Shown piece after piece: positions 7,572 to 18,978 of a stretch of 64,000 nt of DNA. The notes under the pieces are model-generated. The model saw nothing but the letters and a program-made list of their open reading frames with translations, was not told the DNA's origin and searched no databases. Position numbers and translations under genes: made by a program. This DNA comes from RGIG1681 sp964646345. Its GTDB lineage: Bacteria > Bacillota > Clostridia > Christensenellales > UBA1242. The stretch lies in assembly GCA_964646345.1 (NCBI GenBank), contig CAZYDU010000001.1, positions 186,001 to 250,000 on the forward strand. The letters are read 5' to 3'. How positions within the stretch are numbered: the first letter of the stretch is position 1; the number at the start of each line of letters is the position of its first letter.

Positions 7572-10500
7572 TTACATAAAATTCTTTCTGAATTCTTGCT
7601 GGTATTTTTGCATACGTTCTTTCTGCTTTTTCTTAGCTTCTTCTGCCTTTTTCTTTTCTTCCATAGCAGTCTTTACTGCCTTTTTAGCTAATTCAGGTGG
7701 CACACCTTGTGTAATAAGCATTTCTTCAAGTGCAGCACCTGCAGCTTTGTTTGCAGCATCTTTTGCTTTATTAATCATAGGGTCAATAAATTTTTCTTTC
7801 CCATCTTTTATCAATGCTGCCCCCGGAATCATGTTGACCATATCAGTCTTAACTTCGTTCATAAGTCCCATCAAAGCCCTGCCGGAAACAACAGAACCAA
7901 TTTTAGATACAGCATCGTCCATTGAACCTTTAACATCTTTAACTTTTTCAGTAAATGGTCTATTTTCTGGTCCAAGGCCTGGGTGTGGAGATGACAAATC
8001 TCCGTAGTTTGCTGTGATAATTGGAAGCAATAATTTAGGTATTCTTTCCAATATACTAACCGCCGTAATCAGCCATAAGCTTCTTGCGAGCGAGTTAATT
8101 GTTGGATAAGACACGAAACCACTAAGTCCTGCGATTGATTGTATTTTTTTGTATGTGTCAACAGTAACGAATGTGTTAATGTTGTAAATCATAGGCACCA
8201 TTATACTAAAGAATGAGAAGCCTATAATATAACCAAATACACCCAAAAGCACACTTTCTATATTTTTCTTCCAAGCATCATAAGTTTTATTTTTACCATC
8301 TGCATACAATGAATTAGTTGACATTACTAAGGGACTTGCTAAGAATAAAATAATTAAATCAAATATTCGAGTAGCTGCACCACCAACGGCATTAATCATA
8401 ACAGGGATAATCGTTATAAACGCAAGCACTAATAATACCCAGGTTTGTCCACTGAATACATAATAGTATGAAAATTCGTCAAGGACAGAAATTCCACCAA
8501 AGTCATCTGCTTGAGTGATTAAATACTCAGCTTTCGATTGAACATAGAATGACTGATAGTCAGATGAAACGAGAGTTTTTAAATTAGTTTTTCCGGTATA
8601 CGTTACTGAAGAACCAATACCTTTCGTGTAGGACGTGCCATATACATATTTTGTATAATTCTTGGTGGTAACTCTGCTAACAGCTCTTGAAGCATCAATT
8701 AAATCTTCGCCTTCGCCAAAGTTTGCACCAACATTTGTTCTATAGAAAGTTACAGCATTATATAGAGTTGTTGAAGATGATAACAATCGTTTTTGCTCAA
8801 TTTCCAAAGGATTATTATATTTCCTAATAGCCGTTGGATAGCCATCAGCCGTAACAACACCCTTGCACACAACTAAGTTTGAAGATGTGTCATAATATTC
8901 ACTCACAAACTTATGTTTTTGAATATTCCAACCTTCGCCTTCTTTGTTTCCATCTGTATTTTTAAAGTAACTAGCATAGTTTGTATCATTACAATTTTTA
9001 GAGCTAGAGCCAAGGACTGGATAATATAAACCATCGGCTTCATTATAAATACAAGCAATAAATGTATCGCCAAAAGCTTCATCGAAATAATCTGCTGTTC
9101 TTAAACCTGAATATTCACGTGTTAAAATTTCTCTAGTTGGTCTATTTTCAAGACCTGAAAGCATTTTTACAGTTTCAAGTGTGCTGTTTGATAATGAGAA
9201 TACACCTGTAAAGTTACTTGAACCTGCATAAAGTTCAACTTCAGAATTATTTTGAGAATCCGAAGCATAACTTTTAATAATTACTTTATCCCCTTCACGT
9301 AACTCAATTCTTCCGTTAGAAATAATTCTGCCAAGTGCCGTACCACCATAATCAAACTCGACTTGAACAGACAAAAGATTGAATAAAATCATATATCTTG
9401 CCGCTCGTTCATCGGCTGATTCTTCGCCATTTTGCCTATTTTCAATCAGTTGTTTAATAGCAATACGTTTATAGTCTTCAAGCGTCATCTTATCAAATTC
9501 TTCATCTTTGACACTATTTAAGAAAATGTATTGCGACAATGCAACAAATTTTTCATGACCGGATTTTCCTTCCGTTATTCTTTTCTTTACAGCTTCACTA
9601 AGTCCCGACTCAATGTAACTAGATAATGCACTTTCGATACTATTGCCAGAATAAGTTCCGGAAATAGTAATTGAGTCAGTCAAATAGATTGCATTTTTCG
9701 TGTTAATATCAAGGTCTTTGAGATTTGTTAAGTAGTAAAGTTCTGCTGTTTTATCAGCAATTTCTGAAAGGAATGTTCTAAGCTCTAGCCAAGAATCGAG
9801 ATTTGTTTTTAAGACTTTATCCGCAGGGTCATAAACCTTTGAGGCTTTGATAATACCAGTAAAGTCAGGGTCAGTGTATTGAGCACCAACACCAACACTC
9901 TCTAAGAATGAACCGCCATAAACATATTCAGCAAGTCTAACAGGGTCAGTCGAAGATTTGAATGTATAGGTTTTATTTCTAACCGAGAACTCATAACCAG
10001 TTGAAACATAGTTTGAACCAAATTGTGCTAAAGTAAATGTAATACTTCTCTTTTGCATTTGGTCAATGCGAGTTTGAGCGGTTATATATTGGTCAAGATT
10101 ATATTCAAGATCTTGGAATTTTTCAATAATCTTGTCAAGCTGATAGTCTGTGTAGTACTTATCGCTACCAAACCAGTGTACTCTGTCAAGCCCATTTTCA
10201 GTTTTTCCGCCAGGCAAAATATTTCTGATTTCAACAAGTTCATCAATAACACGTGTTAAGCATTCATAATATTTGTTAATTTCATTCCAAGAAGCTTCTG
10301 TGCTAAGGTCAGCAGGCAAAAGAGAATCAACAATAATTTTTAAACCTTCAGAAATAGTTGAACCTGAATCTTCTGAGAAATTCATTCTGAAATATAAAGC
10401 AATAGTATTTTTAATCAGATAATCGATATCTTCTTCAAGAGAAGAATTGCCATCCATTAAGAACCAAGCATCAAGCATTGGTAGAACTGGCCTGATTGAC

Positions 10501-13500
10501 ATAATAGCATCTCCAGCAGTTCCTAAAGCATCACTGAAAATATTTCCAATATCATCAAATTTGCCTGTAATAACACTTTTAACAATATCGATAACTGATG
10601 AAAATATACTTGTTAAACCAGATGATTCATCATCGTCATCATCAATATCCATTACAAGACTTGGAAGGAATAGACGCAAAGATGTTGTAGTTGAAAGAAG
10701 TTTATAGGTTCTTAATTTTGTTTTGTCTTTATTGTAGTCTTCATAATATTTATCAGCATTTTCAATATTATCATCGCAAATAATGCTCCATCTAGTTAAA
10801 GTTCCATCAATATAATCTCTATAGAAATCCAAATAGATAGGAGTTCCGCCATTGATACTATTTAAAATTGAATAGTAAACGTGGAGCATGTAACAATAGA
10901 TATATTCTTCATCATATCCATCAACTTCTCTGCCTTTTTCATCAATAACTTTGCCTTTTTCAGAAATTTGATAACCATTCTTGTAAATATTTACATATTC
11001 CTTATCAAGTTCGTCCATTATAGAGCCTATAACAGCATTATAATAAAACTCACTAGCAATGACATCGTCATATTTTTTACCAAAAATTTTACCATCATCA
11101 TCTTGATATTTTTCAAAAGCTTTTTTGAAATTGAAAGTGAATGTTGGGTTTGCATTGCCACAATATTCATTTTCATACTGAACAAGCTCTTTAAATGTGC
11201 CAAATGTATATGAGTCAATCACATTTCCTTCATCATCGGTCAAGTTATTAATATAACTATAATAGTCTGAATAATCCCCTGCTGCAACAGCCAAATATTC
11301 ACAAATAGTATATTCTGCATAAACACGGGTTGCAATGGTGTATAAATACTCGCCAATATCTGATGAAAGCAACAATGTTGCAAGATATGATTTATAAGCA
11401 TTAAGCCTTAAACTGTTATTGCCAATATCTTCTCCAAATTCTTCAGCAAAATCGTCAATGATTGGAGCGAAACAAGAGTTGAAATAATCCATAAATACTT
11501 TTGCTTCGAACACAAGTGCTTGATAACTTTCTTCGCCAACAAGCGAAAGCATCAAAGCTCTTATAGTGTCTTCATCAAACACTGAAGAATATTCATAGTT
11601 TGCATAAGAATCCGAAACAGGTGTTGCGACTGACATAAAGAACTCAGAAAGCACTAAACCTGCGGCTGTTGTATTGGCTGAGTTATCTCCGCCTATATAC
11701 AAACCGTTGTTATAGGCAGAAACAAATTCGCCAAGAGTATCAATCCACCCATCAGTTGCAATCAAAACACCCCAGTTAAGGTCAGGATAATAAACCTGCA
11801 TATCGGTCATTAATTTTTCAACCCACGACACATTTTTGATAATCGTTGTGGTTGTATAGATTGCATAATCCGATGTTTTTATGCGATAGTTTGTTTCAGC
11901 AACATTTGTATCAATATATTTGTAGTTTGTTGTTGAGCCACCAGTTACGTAAGAAATGGTATTTTTGCCTTCTGACGAATAATGAGCAGCTTTTGGTGGA
12001 GTTCCAGTTATGAAGTTTGGATTTATTGAAATAGCTTTAACTTCATTTAACACCTTGAAATCGTAGTTGTTCACAGAACCAGCTGTTGCAATGTCTGAAA
12101 CACTAACATGATTTAATTCTTTTACGTTTTTGCCCTTATAATAATCATTCGAAGAATCATACTCAACAATTTCTGATAAATCATAAATATTATTATTAAT
12201 TTGTAAATACTTAAATTCTCCGTCTACATATAAATATGGTAAACAATAATCACTTTCTTTAAGCTCAATAAATGTTGAACCTTTGAAAGCATTATGACGA
12301 ATGTTTCTTGACATTTCATAGAGAATGATATAGTCAAGATAAGTCCATTTGCTAGTGTTAGACAAAACACAATCACTTGATAATCTCAAGTTAATATCTT
12401 TAACATCGCCAGCGAATGTGCCATTTTTAATGGAATCTTGAATATCCTTTGTAACCGTTGTAAGCCCTGATGTTGTTAACTTTGTTGCATCTAAAAGATA
12501 ATAGTAGTAATCTTCAAACTCAAAATCAGCATGAATGTCATTATAAATATATTTTAGTGTTATATCATAACCAGATGGTTTACTAGCTCCCGTTTTGATA
12601 TCAACGGTCAAGTCATTGATTTTTGTTGTTTCGATATATGTTGACAAAGCTTTGTCATAGAATGAAAATAATTTATCATACTTATAACAATCGCCTGTTG
12701 CCTTTTGCTTGTCACTAGTAGCAAATCTTATAACCTTATCACATTCAACACTACCAGTATCAGGGTCTTCCTTGTATAAATAGAAAACATATCCAGGAAC
12801 ACCTGTAGCATTAACAAATGTTTGGAAGTTTTTGCTGTCAAAGTTAACCATGTAATTTGATTTACCAGAAATAGATTTTTTAAAATCTTCGCCTTCTTTG
12901 ACTTTTAATCCTGGAGATCCACCCTTTGTGCCAGCTTCTTCTTCAAATTCTTCGATTGTATAAATCTTGCCAAGAGAAGATGATTCAATAGTCATGTCGG
13001 CGAAATTCATAGTAACTTTATCTGAAAGTGGAATATATATATTACTATAATAAACATAGTATTGATAACTTGAATCACGAACCAATGTGAGTTCTAGGGG
13101 TTCGCCAGTGCTTTCAGCACCTGTTTGCAAACCGATTTTGTGATATAAAACCCTGTCCAAATAAGTTAGATTATAATACTTGTCATTACTCAAGCTATAT
13201 TTTGGATAATAATTAAACGTAAATTGTGTAGAGAAATTCGAAGTGCCATAATCGCCATTAATAATCAAGTGATATAGAACATAGTCTGAAATTTGCCAAG
13301 ACGAATAATCTTCAACTTTAAATGTTGATGAGAAATTGAAGCGAGTAAGTTTTCCAGAAGTTACTTCATTGAGACTTACTGAAACAAATCTAGCAAATAC
13401 ATCTGTTCTAGTATCTGCTTCTGAAGAATAATTTCCAAAATCGCTATACTTGAATACTGAGTATAAATTATTTGTAACGTCATCTTTATCTTTACATATA

Positions 13501-16500
13501 TTACCTAATAAATTGAAAGCATTATTTAAATTATTATTTTTTATTTCACCCCTAGTTTCTGTTAAATTTATAACACAGGTAAATTGAAAATCTGGAATTA
13601 AAATATAATAATTATCCTTTTTAATATAGCATTTATCTTCATTAATCCTATAAACAATACTTGAAATAAAACTCGATAAAGTCGATCCTGTTGTATAAGA
13701 AATGATGAAATCATATATTGACCACTTTGCAACTTCAGACATTGACCTTGTTTCTAATGTTAGTTTAACCGCTTTATTAATATCTGTTGTAAATTCAGCT
13801 CTGCTAGTACTTCCTTTTTTTCCAACATACTCTATTTTCACACCTTCTTCTGCTGTATTAGAAGCACCATAGATGTAATAAAATTTAGGGGATTTATATG
13901 CATAATAAAATTCTATGTGTGTATAACCATCTGCGGTATTCCAAATAGTTGAATATTTTGAAGTTATAAACTTATAGCCTTGTTTTTTGAAGATACCATC
14001 AAGTTGCGAATTTGCAATAATATCATCTTCGGAAAAATCTGTTTGTTGCAAATAATAACCATCAGAAGCACTAGCCTCCTGCTTCCATATCTTATCAAAA
14101 ATAGTTTTAGTTGAGCCATATAAATAAAGTGGCACATAGTATGTTTTGTCTATTGAATTAAATCCAATATAATTTTTCCCTTCATCTGCATTATAATATA
14201 CTGTAAAAACATGTGATCCTTTAAATGTGTCAAGATAGTTTCCATTAGGGTCAAGATAATTGCTAATTAGACCAGCAGTTGTGCAATATTGCAGGTTCCT
14301 CAAAGAATTTTCCCTATACGAATCATCTATATAATGTTTTCCAATATCGCTTGATATTAATTTATTAGCATCGTTTTTAATCTCAGATGAATAATTGTTT
14401 GTTAATATAGTGTAATCAACTTGGAAGGTTTTTTCATTAATACCTTTAAGATTTAACAAAAATGAATCTTGTGCAATATCTGTTAAAGTTATATTAGTAA
14501 TTTCTGAGTTAGTTCCATAAGTAAATGACACACTAACAAGACCATCAAGTGAAACATAAGCTGAATCTGAAAGTTTCAAATAATAAGCACCACTAATCGA
14601 TTCAATCAAAGTACTAGTTGCTAAGCTCGCTCTCTTGACCCACAAAATCACACCCAAAGCGGTTCTTCCATCAGCAGAAGGTCCTGTAATTGAAACCCCT
14701 TCATATATCTTTTTTATTGAACTACTATCAAAGGTTGAAGTGACATGTTCCGAATAATAAAGGTAAAAAGCGCCAGGGTATTCAGTCTCAAGTTCGGAAT
14801 ATTTGTATTCTTCATTATAATTAAAACCAAGCACAAGAATTTTGCCATTTTCAAGTCTAATATAACTATTACTATCACCATTAAATGTATAACATTTATA
14901 ATCTTTGCTGATTTTTGTGCCTAAAGATACATAAATTACAGCGTCAAGTTTTGTTAAACCATCGGTGCTTTTGAAAGATGTGTAAAAAACATCTTTAGAT
15001 GTGGTGGCATCTTTAGTAGCTGAAAAAGCTTTCTTTGAAATAACCAAAGAATTTTCAATATAATAAATTCTTGCACTTTCATTTTTTGACAAACATAAAT
15101 AAATTGTGTTTGTGCCAGTAATTTTCGCATAAAGTTCGCCATTATATGAGTAAATTTCAAAGTAATAATATCCATCAGCTTTCATTGACACTTTATTTTC
15201 AACTAAGATAATATCCATAGCAGAATAGGCTTTGCCTGCTTCAAAACTAGCAGAACCTGTTCCTTGCAACACAGATGAATAATAAACAAATGTTTTATCT
15301 GCACTTGTTCCACCTGTAATACCAGCATCTAAATTTTCATTTAAATCACTTCTAATTGCGTTTGCAAGATATTTGTTGTAGTGGTTAGACAGCTCTATAG
15401 ATGATGTGAATGTGTTAATACTATCCGAACTAATTAAGTTTGATTTTAGAGAATAGCATTGAAATACTCCATTACCTTTATTGTTAATCAATACAAGAAG
15501 ATCACTAACCAATAAATATATATTATCATCAACCTTTACCAAACTTGAAACAAATGGGTTTGTTTTTGTTGGCAGTATTCCAGTTTTTGTAAAAATTAAC
15601 AAGTCTAGATAAGTCCAAGTGCTCAAATCACTTTCAATGAGAGATGGATTGAAATAAGAGTATTTAAATTTATCATCATCTGTTGTAATTGAACCTTGAG
15701 ACAAAAGGTCTTTACCTAAAATATATTGCAAACTATTTTTAGAAGTTGCATCAGCGGTTATATCAAAAATATAAGCATCTTGATCTTCAACAACCCCACC
15801 ACCAAAATCAGTCTCTTTAATAATAAGGTCAGAGAGATCACAATTATATTTCATTAATAACATGTATGACATTAAGTTCGCACTAAACCACTTGTCAACA
15901 GTATAACCAAGTTTTTCGAGCTCATATTCGTTCAAAAAGTAAGAATTTGCATCGGTTGTGGTTTTTGAACCATCGGACGTTTTGGTAAGTTTTCCAAAAC
16001 GATAATAGTTTTCTTTTTTATTATCTCCATTTGCATCGACACTATACACTAATGACGTGTAGCCTTTATATTGAATCATGCTGTAATCAACATCAATAAC
16101 ACCTGTTTCGATTAAATATATAATCAAAAAGTCGCCGTTTGTCCATGTCGTTGCATCATATCTATCAAAATTTTCAGACATATAGAAAGTGTGAGTTTCA
16201 ACTCCTGACTTTAACAAAATATCAGTCGAAAGACTTGCATTATATGATGTCATCAAATCAACACCGGTAGAATTTAAAGCCATAGATTCAAACATGTCTT
16301 CATTTAATGTTGACATAATTGTGAGTTCTGATGTTTTTTCTAATTTTGCAAGGTCAATATAAAGTGTGTACTCTGCACCACCTGATTTTGTGCCAGTAAT
16401 TCTTAAATAATAATTACTGCCTGAACGAACTATATCGCCCACCAAACCAACGTTTTTTAGTGATTCAACTGTTACAGCACTATCTTCACTAAGCGCTGTG

Positions 16501-18782
16501 GTAACATATAAATAAATTAATGCATAATCTCTATAAGTCCATTCTTCAGTACTACTTAGTGAGAAATTATCAGAAAGTTTGAACTTTAATGCTGAGTATT
16601 TTTGATACATAGCATCACTATTATCAACTTCAACAACAGTGCCAACCGTTGACGTAAAGCCTAGACTACTAATGCCATATTTTTCACGTTCAGCAACTGA
16701 AAGTTTATAACCAAACCACCTTTGCCCAGCTGTTTCAGTATTCATTAAAAAGCCATTAGTAGTGTTAAAGACTCCTGTACTATTACTTTCAAGCCCGCTT
16801 ACCTGATAATAAGTGCCGTTGAGATTGATGTAGTTTGATTTTGTTCCATTGTTACTAATCTCATAGATATCAAACTTAACGCCAGAACCCGAATTGTTAA
16901 AGTCTTCAAACATATGGTTGATAACCATTTCTTCTGAAAGTGATCTATCTGAAACGGATAAGTTTTTGCAAAATTCATAAATCAAAACTTGGTCTCTAAC
17001 AGTCCAAGAGCTACTGTTATTGATATTAAAACCATTGCTCAATTTATAAGTAAATTGTGTGCTTTTTTTTGTGATTGAAACCACTACATCTGTAAAATAA
17101 TCAACATATGCATCAATAACATCTAATTCAAAATATGCATGACCATAATCGTCAACTTCTGTTTCAGATTCTTTAAGTCTATAAAAATGACCATTGATTT
17201 TAACACAATATTGAGTTTTTGCATCTGAAAAGGTTTGAGTGTTTGAGTTATAATTTCTATAGGTCATTTCCAAGGCATCTAAAAATGCCCCACTGTCTTT
17301 GATTTGTTGTAGTGTATAATCTTCTAAAGTGTTGTTTGTTGAGCCATAGTTGTTTTCAAAACGATAATATTCATAAACAATAATTTGGTCAGTAGCTGTC
17401 CAGGTGTCAGGTTTTGTCAAATCAAATCTTTGTGATAGTTTGAGTTTTGCTTTTCTTGTTGACCATTCAACCAAGTTTACATAATCTCCGCTATCATCAC
17501 GATCCATTGTGTTATATTTTGAACTATTTTCATCAATACCCAAAAGTTTTGATGCAGTTGTTAGTGCATCGGAAATTGGAGATGTCATATCAAGTTTTGT
17601 TGTGATTTGCAAATCATAAGTATCATTTGTTATAGCCGAACCAGTTGGATTATTGATACTTTCAGCATCTCTGTAAGTTACATTTAAGGTTATATCCCCA
17701 AGAGCATTGCCTTCATCGTCAATTTCAGGGTTAGCTGTTATACCATCAACATATTTCCAACAAATATCGGCTTCTGACATTGCCTTGATGTAATATTTAA
17801 TGTTGTAACGTTGGCAGAAATCAACAAAATCCGCCATAACGTAATATTGCTCTCTTGTGCAAATGAAGTTTTCAAAATATTGACCCATATCTTCATAAAC
17901 TTCATTGTTATAAGTTAATGAGTAATTTTGATAACTTGAAAAAGTGCCATTTTTATTTATTGTAGATTTCTCAAAAGGCAAGAAACTATCGTTTGCAAAA
18001 GCTCCAGCAATAACTTTAAGTTTGGTTTGAACGTCATCTTTTCGAAGTTCTTTCAAAATTTCGTCATCGCCAGCAGTTTTCCCAAATGTATTTTCAGTTG
18101 AATACACGCTAATTGTTATTGGAATACGTTTGTCTGCATTAGCATAAGCTCTATATCTATTTGCGTCATAGGTTGAAGCAGCTAGGACGTTACCAGCTAT
18201 TGTTGTGTCAGGCTCATTGCCAACAGCTCTATAAAATGCTGATAAAATTGAGTTTGTTCCAACAATTAAAGTATAGAAAATTAAAGGCATCAAGAATACA
18301 ACTATCACATTCTTAAATAGTATCTTAACAAACTTACCTTTATCATTATCTGCTTTAGAATAACCGTCAGTTGCAAGTTTATATTCTTGCATTACCATTG
18401 CATAGATTGTGAAAATTATCATTAATACAATCGCAACAGCAAAGACCGCTCTGAATATTTTTAATAAATAGTTATAATAATCCGAGCCAGTGGTTGTTGA
18501 AATATCTTTCATTCCTTCAATATAATCGCCAAGTGAAAGTGTTGTTCCTTCAGTGTCTATGCCGATAAGCCTTGTAAATGCAAGTTGCATTACATCAATA
18601 ATACCTAAAATCCATTTGCAGACAAACCATATATACTTTGCAATAACATTAATAATTGCTGCAAAAATTGTCTTAACTTTATTAATAAAGCTAACGCTGA
18701 ACATTTTATAAAAAACAGCAAAAAAGTCAGCAATGAAACTTGCCGAATTTTTCCCAATGATGTTTCCAACAAAATTTAGCAT
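7572..18782 (-). CDS. Giant VirB6/TrbL-like T4SS membrane protein with repeated W-[TS]-x2-D modules, 3,736 aa
   Basis: One of the largest proteins expected in such a genome. Membrane segments are at about 45-75, 105-132 and 153-186. A region of about 3,250 residues follows, probably outside the membrane, then a membrane bundle at about 3,440-3,590 and a charged cytoplasmic tail ending in a Lys/Glu/Gln helix. Motifs shared with the other giants are DANRYRAYA (206-214), EQYYVMADFVDF (311-322), a FIACIY..YYP segment (3,241-3,255), YPTAIRK (3,315-3,321) and MIPGAALIKDGK (3,651-3,662). Between about 452 and 2,160, a segment with the core W-[TS]-x-x-D-x-[IVL]-[ILV]-[IL]-Y recurs (for example TWTATDQIIVYEY at 460-472 and KWTYLDYIILYE at 2,145-2,156), interspersed with YxxxNGxYY hairpins. 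From about 2,300 to 3,150 the region is more helical. No LPxTG or known enzyme motif was seen. An AAAGGAG site precedes the ATG. Confidence 0.7.
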   Translation of the reverse strand: MLNFVGNIIGKNSASFIADFFAVFYKMFSVSFINKVKTIFAAIINVIAKYIWFVCKWILGIIDVMQLAFTRLIGIDTEGTTLSLGDYIEGMKDISTTTGSDYYNYLLKIFRAVFAVAIVLMIIFTIYAMVMQEYKLATDGYSKADNDKGKFVKILFKNVIVVFLMPLIFYTLIVGTNSILSAFYRAVGNEPDTTIAGNVLAASTYDANRYRAYANADKRIPITISVYSTENTFGKTAGDDEILKELRKDDVQTKLKVIAGAFANDSFLPFEKSTINKNGTFSSYQNYSLTYNNEVYEDMGQYFENFICTREQYYVMADFVDFCQRYNIKYYIKAMSEADICWKYVDGITANPEIDDEGNALGDITLNVTYRDAESINNPTGSAITNDTYDLQITTKLDMTSPISDALTTASKLLGIDENSSKYNTMDRDDSGDYVNLVEWSTRKAKLKLSQRFDLTKPDTWTATDQIIVYEYYRFENNYGSTNNTLEDYTLQQIKDSGAFLDALEMTYRNYNSNTQTFSDAKTQYCVKINGHFYRLKESETEVDDYGHAYFELDVIDAYVDYFTDVVVSITKKSTQFTYKLSNGFNINNSSSWTVRDQVLIYEFCKNLSVSDRSLSEEMVINHMFEDFNNSGSGVKFDIYEISNNGTKSNYINLNGTYYQVSGLESNSTGVFNTTNGFLMNTETAGQRWFGYKLSVAEREKYGISSLGFTSTVGTVVEVDNSDAMYQKYSALKFKLSDNFSLSSTEEWTYRDYALIYLYVTTALSEDSAVTVESLKNVGLVGDIVRSGSNYYLRITGTKSGGAEYTLYIDLAKLEKTSELTIMSTLNEDMFESMALNSTGVDLMTSYNASLSTDILLKSGVETHTFYMSENFDRYDATTWTNGDFLIIYLIETGVIDVDYSMIQYKGYTSLVYSVDANGDNKKENYYRFGKLTKTSDGSKTTTDANSYFLNEYELEKLGYTVDKWFSANLMSYMLLMKYNCDLSDLIIKETDFGGGVVEDQDAYIFDITADATSKNSLQYILGKDLLSQGSITTDDDKFKYSYFNPSLIESDLSTWTYLDLLIFTKTGILPTKTNPFVSSLVKVDDNIYLLVSDLLVLINNKGNGVFQCYSLKSNLISSDSINTFTSSIELSNHYNKYLANAIRSDLNENLDAGITGGTSADKTFVYYSSVLQGTGSASFEAGKAYSAMDIILVENKVSMKADGYYYFEIYSYNGELYAKITGTNTIYLCLSKNESARIYYIENSLVISKKAFSATKDATTSKDVFYTSFKSTDGLTKLDAVIYVSLGTKISKDYKCYTFNGDSNSYIRLENGKILVLGFNYNEEYKYSELETEYPGAFYLYYSEHVTSTFDSSSIKKIYEGVSITGPSADGRTALGVILWVKRASLATSTLIESISGAYYLKLSDSAYVSLDGLVSVSFTYGTNSEITNITLTDIAQDSFLLNLKGINEKTFQVDYTILTNNYSSEIKNDANKLISSDIGKHYIDDSYRENSLRNLQYCTTAGLISNYLDPNGNYLDTFKGSHVFTVYYNADEGKNYIGFNSIDKTYYVPLYLYGSTKTIFDKIWKQEASASDGYYLQQTDFSEDDIIANSQLDGIFKKQGYKFITSKYSTIWNTADGYTHIEFYYAYKSPKFYYIYGASNTAEEGVKIEYVGKKGSTSRAEFTTDINKAVKLTLETRSMSEVAKWSIYDFIISYTTGSTLSSFISSIVYRINEDKCYIKKDNYYILIPDFQFTCVINLTETRGEIKNNNLNNAFNLLGNICKDKDDVTNNLYSVFKYSDFGNYSSEADTRTDVFARFVSVSLNEVTSGKLTRFNFSSTFKVEDYSSWQISDYVLYHLIINGDYGTSNFSTQFTFNYYPKYSLSNDKYYNLTYLDRVLYHKIGLQTGAESTGEPLELTLVRDSSYQYYVYYSNIYIPLSDKVTMNFADMTIESSSLGKIYTIEEFEEEAGTKGGSPGLKVKEGEDFKKSISGKSNYMVNFDSKNFQTFVNATGVPGYVFYLYKEDPDTGSVECDKVIRFATSDKQKATGDCYKYDKLFSFYDKALSTYIETTKINDLTVDIKTGASKPSGYDITLKYIYNDIHADFEFEDYYYYLLDATKLTTSGLTTVTKDIQDSIKNGTFAGDVKDINLRLSSDCVLSNTSKWTYLDYIILYEMSRNIRHNAFKGSTFIELKESDYCLPYLYVDGEFKYLQINNNIYDLSEIVEYDSSNDYYKGKNVKELNHVSVSDIATAGSVNNYDFKVLNEVKAISINPNFITGTPPKAAHYSSEGKNTISYVTGGSTTNYKYIDTNVAETNYRIKTSDYAIYTTTTIIKNVSWVEKLMTDMQVYYPDLNWGVLIATDGWIDTLGEFVSAYNNGLYIGGDNSANTTAAGLVLSEFFMSVATPVSDSYANYEYSSVFDEDTIRALMLSLVGEESYQALVFEAKVFMDYFNSCFAPIIDDFAEEFGEDIGNNSLRLNAYKSYLATLLLSSDIGEYLYTIATRVYAEYTICEYLAVAAGDYSDYYSYINNLTDDEGNVIDSYTFGTFKELVQYENEYCGNANPTFTFNFKKAFEKYQDDDGKIFGKKYDDVIASEFYYNAVIGSIMDELDKEYVNIYKNGYQISEKGKVIDEKGREVDGYDEEYIYCYMLHVYYSILNSINGGTPIYLDFYRDYIDGTLTRWSIICDDNIENADKYYEDYNKDKTKLRTYKLLSTTTSLRLFLPSLVMDIDDDDDESSGLTSIFSSVIDIVKSVITGKFDDIGNIFSDALGTAGDAIMSIRPVLPMLDAWFLMDGNSSLEEDIDYLIKNTIALYFRMNFSEDSGSTISEGLKIIVDSLLPADLSTEASWNEINKYYECLTRVIDELVEIRNILPGGKTENGLDRVHWFGSDKYYTDYQLDKIIEKFQDLEYNLDQYITAQTRIDQMQKRSITFTLAQFGSNYVSTGYEFSVRNKTYTFKSSTDPVRLAEYVYGGSFLESVGVGAQYTDPDFTGIIKASKVYDPADKVLKTNLDSWLELRTFLSEIADKTAELYYLTNLKDLDINTKNAIYLTDSITISGTYSGNSIESALSSYIESGLSEAVKKRITEGKSGHEKFVALSQYIFLNSVKDEEFDKMTLEDYKRIAIKQLIENRQNGEESADERAARYMILFNLLSVQVEFDYGGTALGRIISNGRIELREGDKVIIKSYASDSQNNSEVELYAGSSNFTGVFSLSNSTLETVKMLSGLENRPTREILTREYSGLRTADYFDEAFGDTFIACIYNEADGLYYPVLGSSSKNCNDTNYASYFKNTDGNKEGEGWNIQKHKFVSEYYDTSSNLVVCKGVVTADGYPTAIRKYNNPLEIEQKRLLSSSTTLYNAVTFYRTNVGANFGEGEDLIDASRAVSRVTTKNYTKYVYGTSYTKGIGSSVTYTGKTNLKTLVSSDYQSFYVQSKAEYLITQADDFGGISVLDEFSYYYVFSGQTWVLLVLAFITIIPVMINAVGGAATRIFDLIILFLASPLVMSTNSLYADGKNKTYDAWKKNIESVLLGVFGYIIGFSFFSIMVPMIYNINTFVTVDTYKKIQSIAGLSGFVSYPTINSLARSLWLITAVSILERIPKLLLPIITANYGDLSSPHPGLGPENRPFTEKVKDVKGSMDDAVSKIGSVVSGRALMGLMNEVKTDMVNMIPGAALIKDGKEKFIDPMINKAKDAANKAAGAALEEMLITQGVPPELAKKAVKTAMEEKKKAEEAKKKQKERMQKYQQEFRKNFM

Positions 18783-18978
18783 TACTGACTTTCTCCTTTT
18801 GTATCGTTTTTGTCATGACTTTAAGTCATGTGTGTGTCTTATTAATAAACGTTTATTTTTATAGATAATATTGTTAATTTTAATATGATTTTGTCTAATC
18901 ATATCAATTATATTAAGAATTTTTATTCAATTAGGTTTAAAAATTCTAATTTATTTATAGATTAAAGGGTTTTAAACA
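18783..18978. other. Intergenic stretch with two small palindromes
   Basis: AT-rich spacer between the virB4-like gene and the 3,736-aa gene. It holds CATGACTT-T-AAGTCATG at 18814-18830 and AATAAACGTTTATT at 18844-18857, both upstream of the giant gene's ribosome-binding site. These could be regulator sites or a processing hairpin in the operon mRNA. Several promoter-like AT boxes are present, but none has a convincing spacer. Confidence 0.35.
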
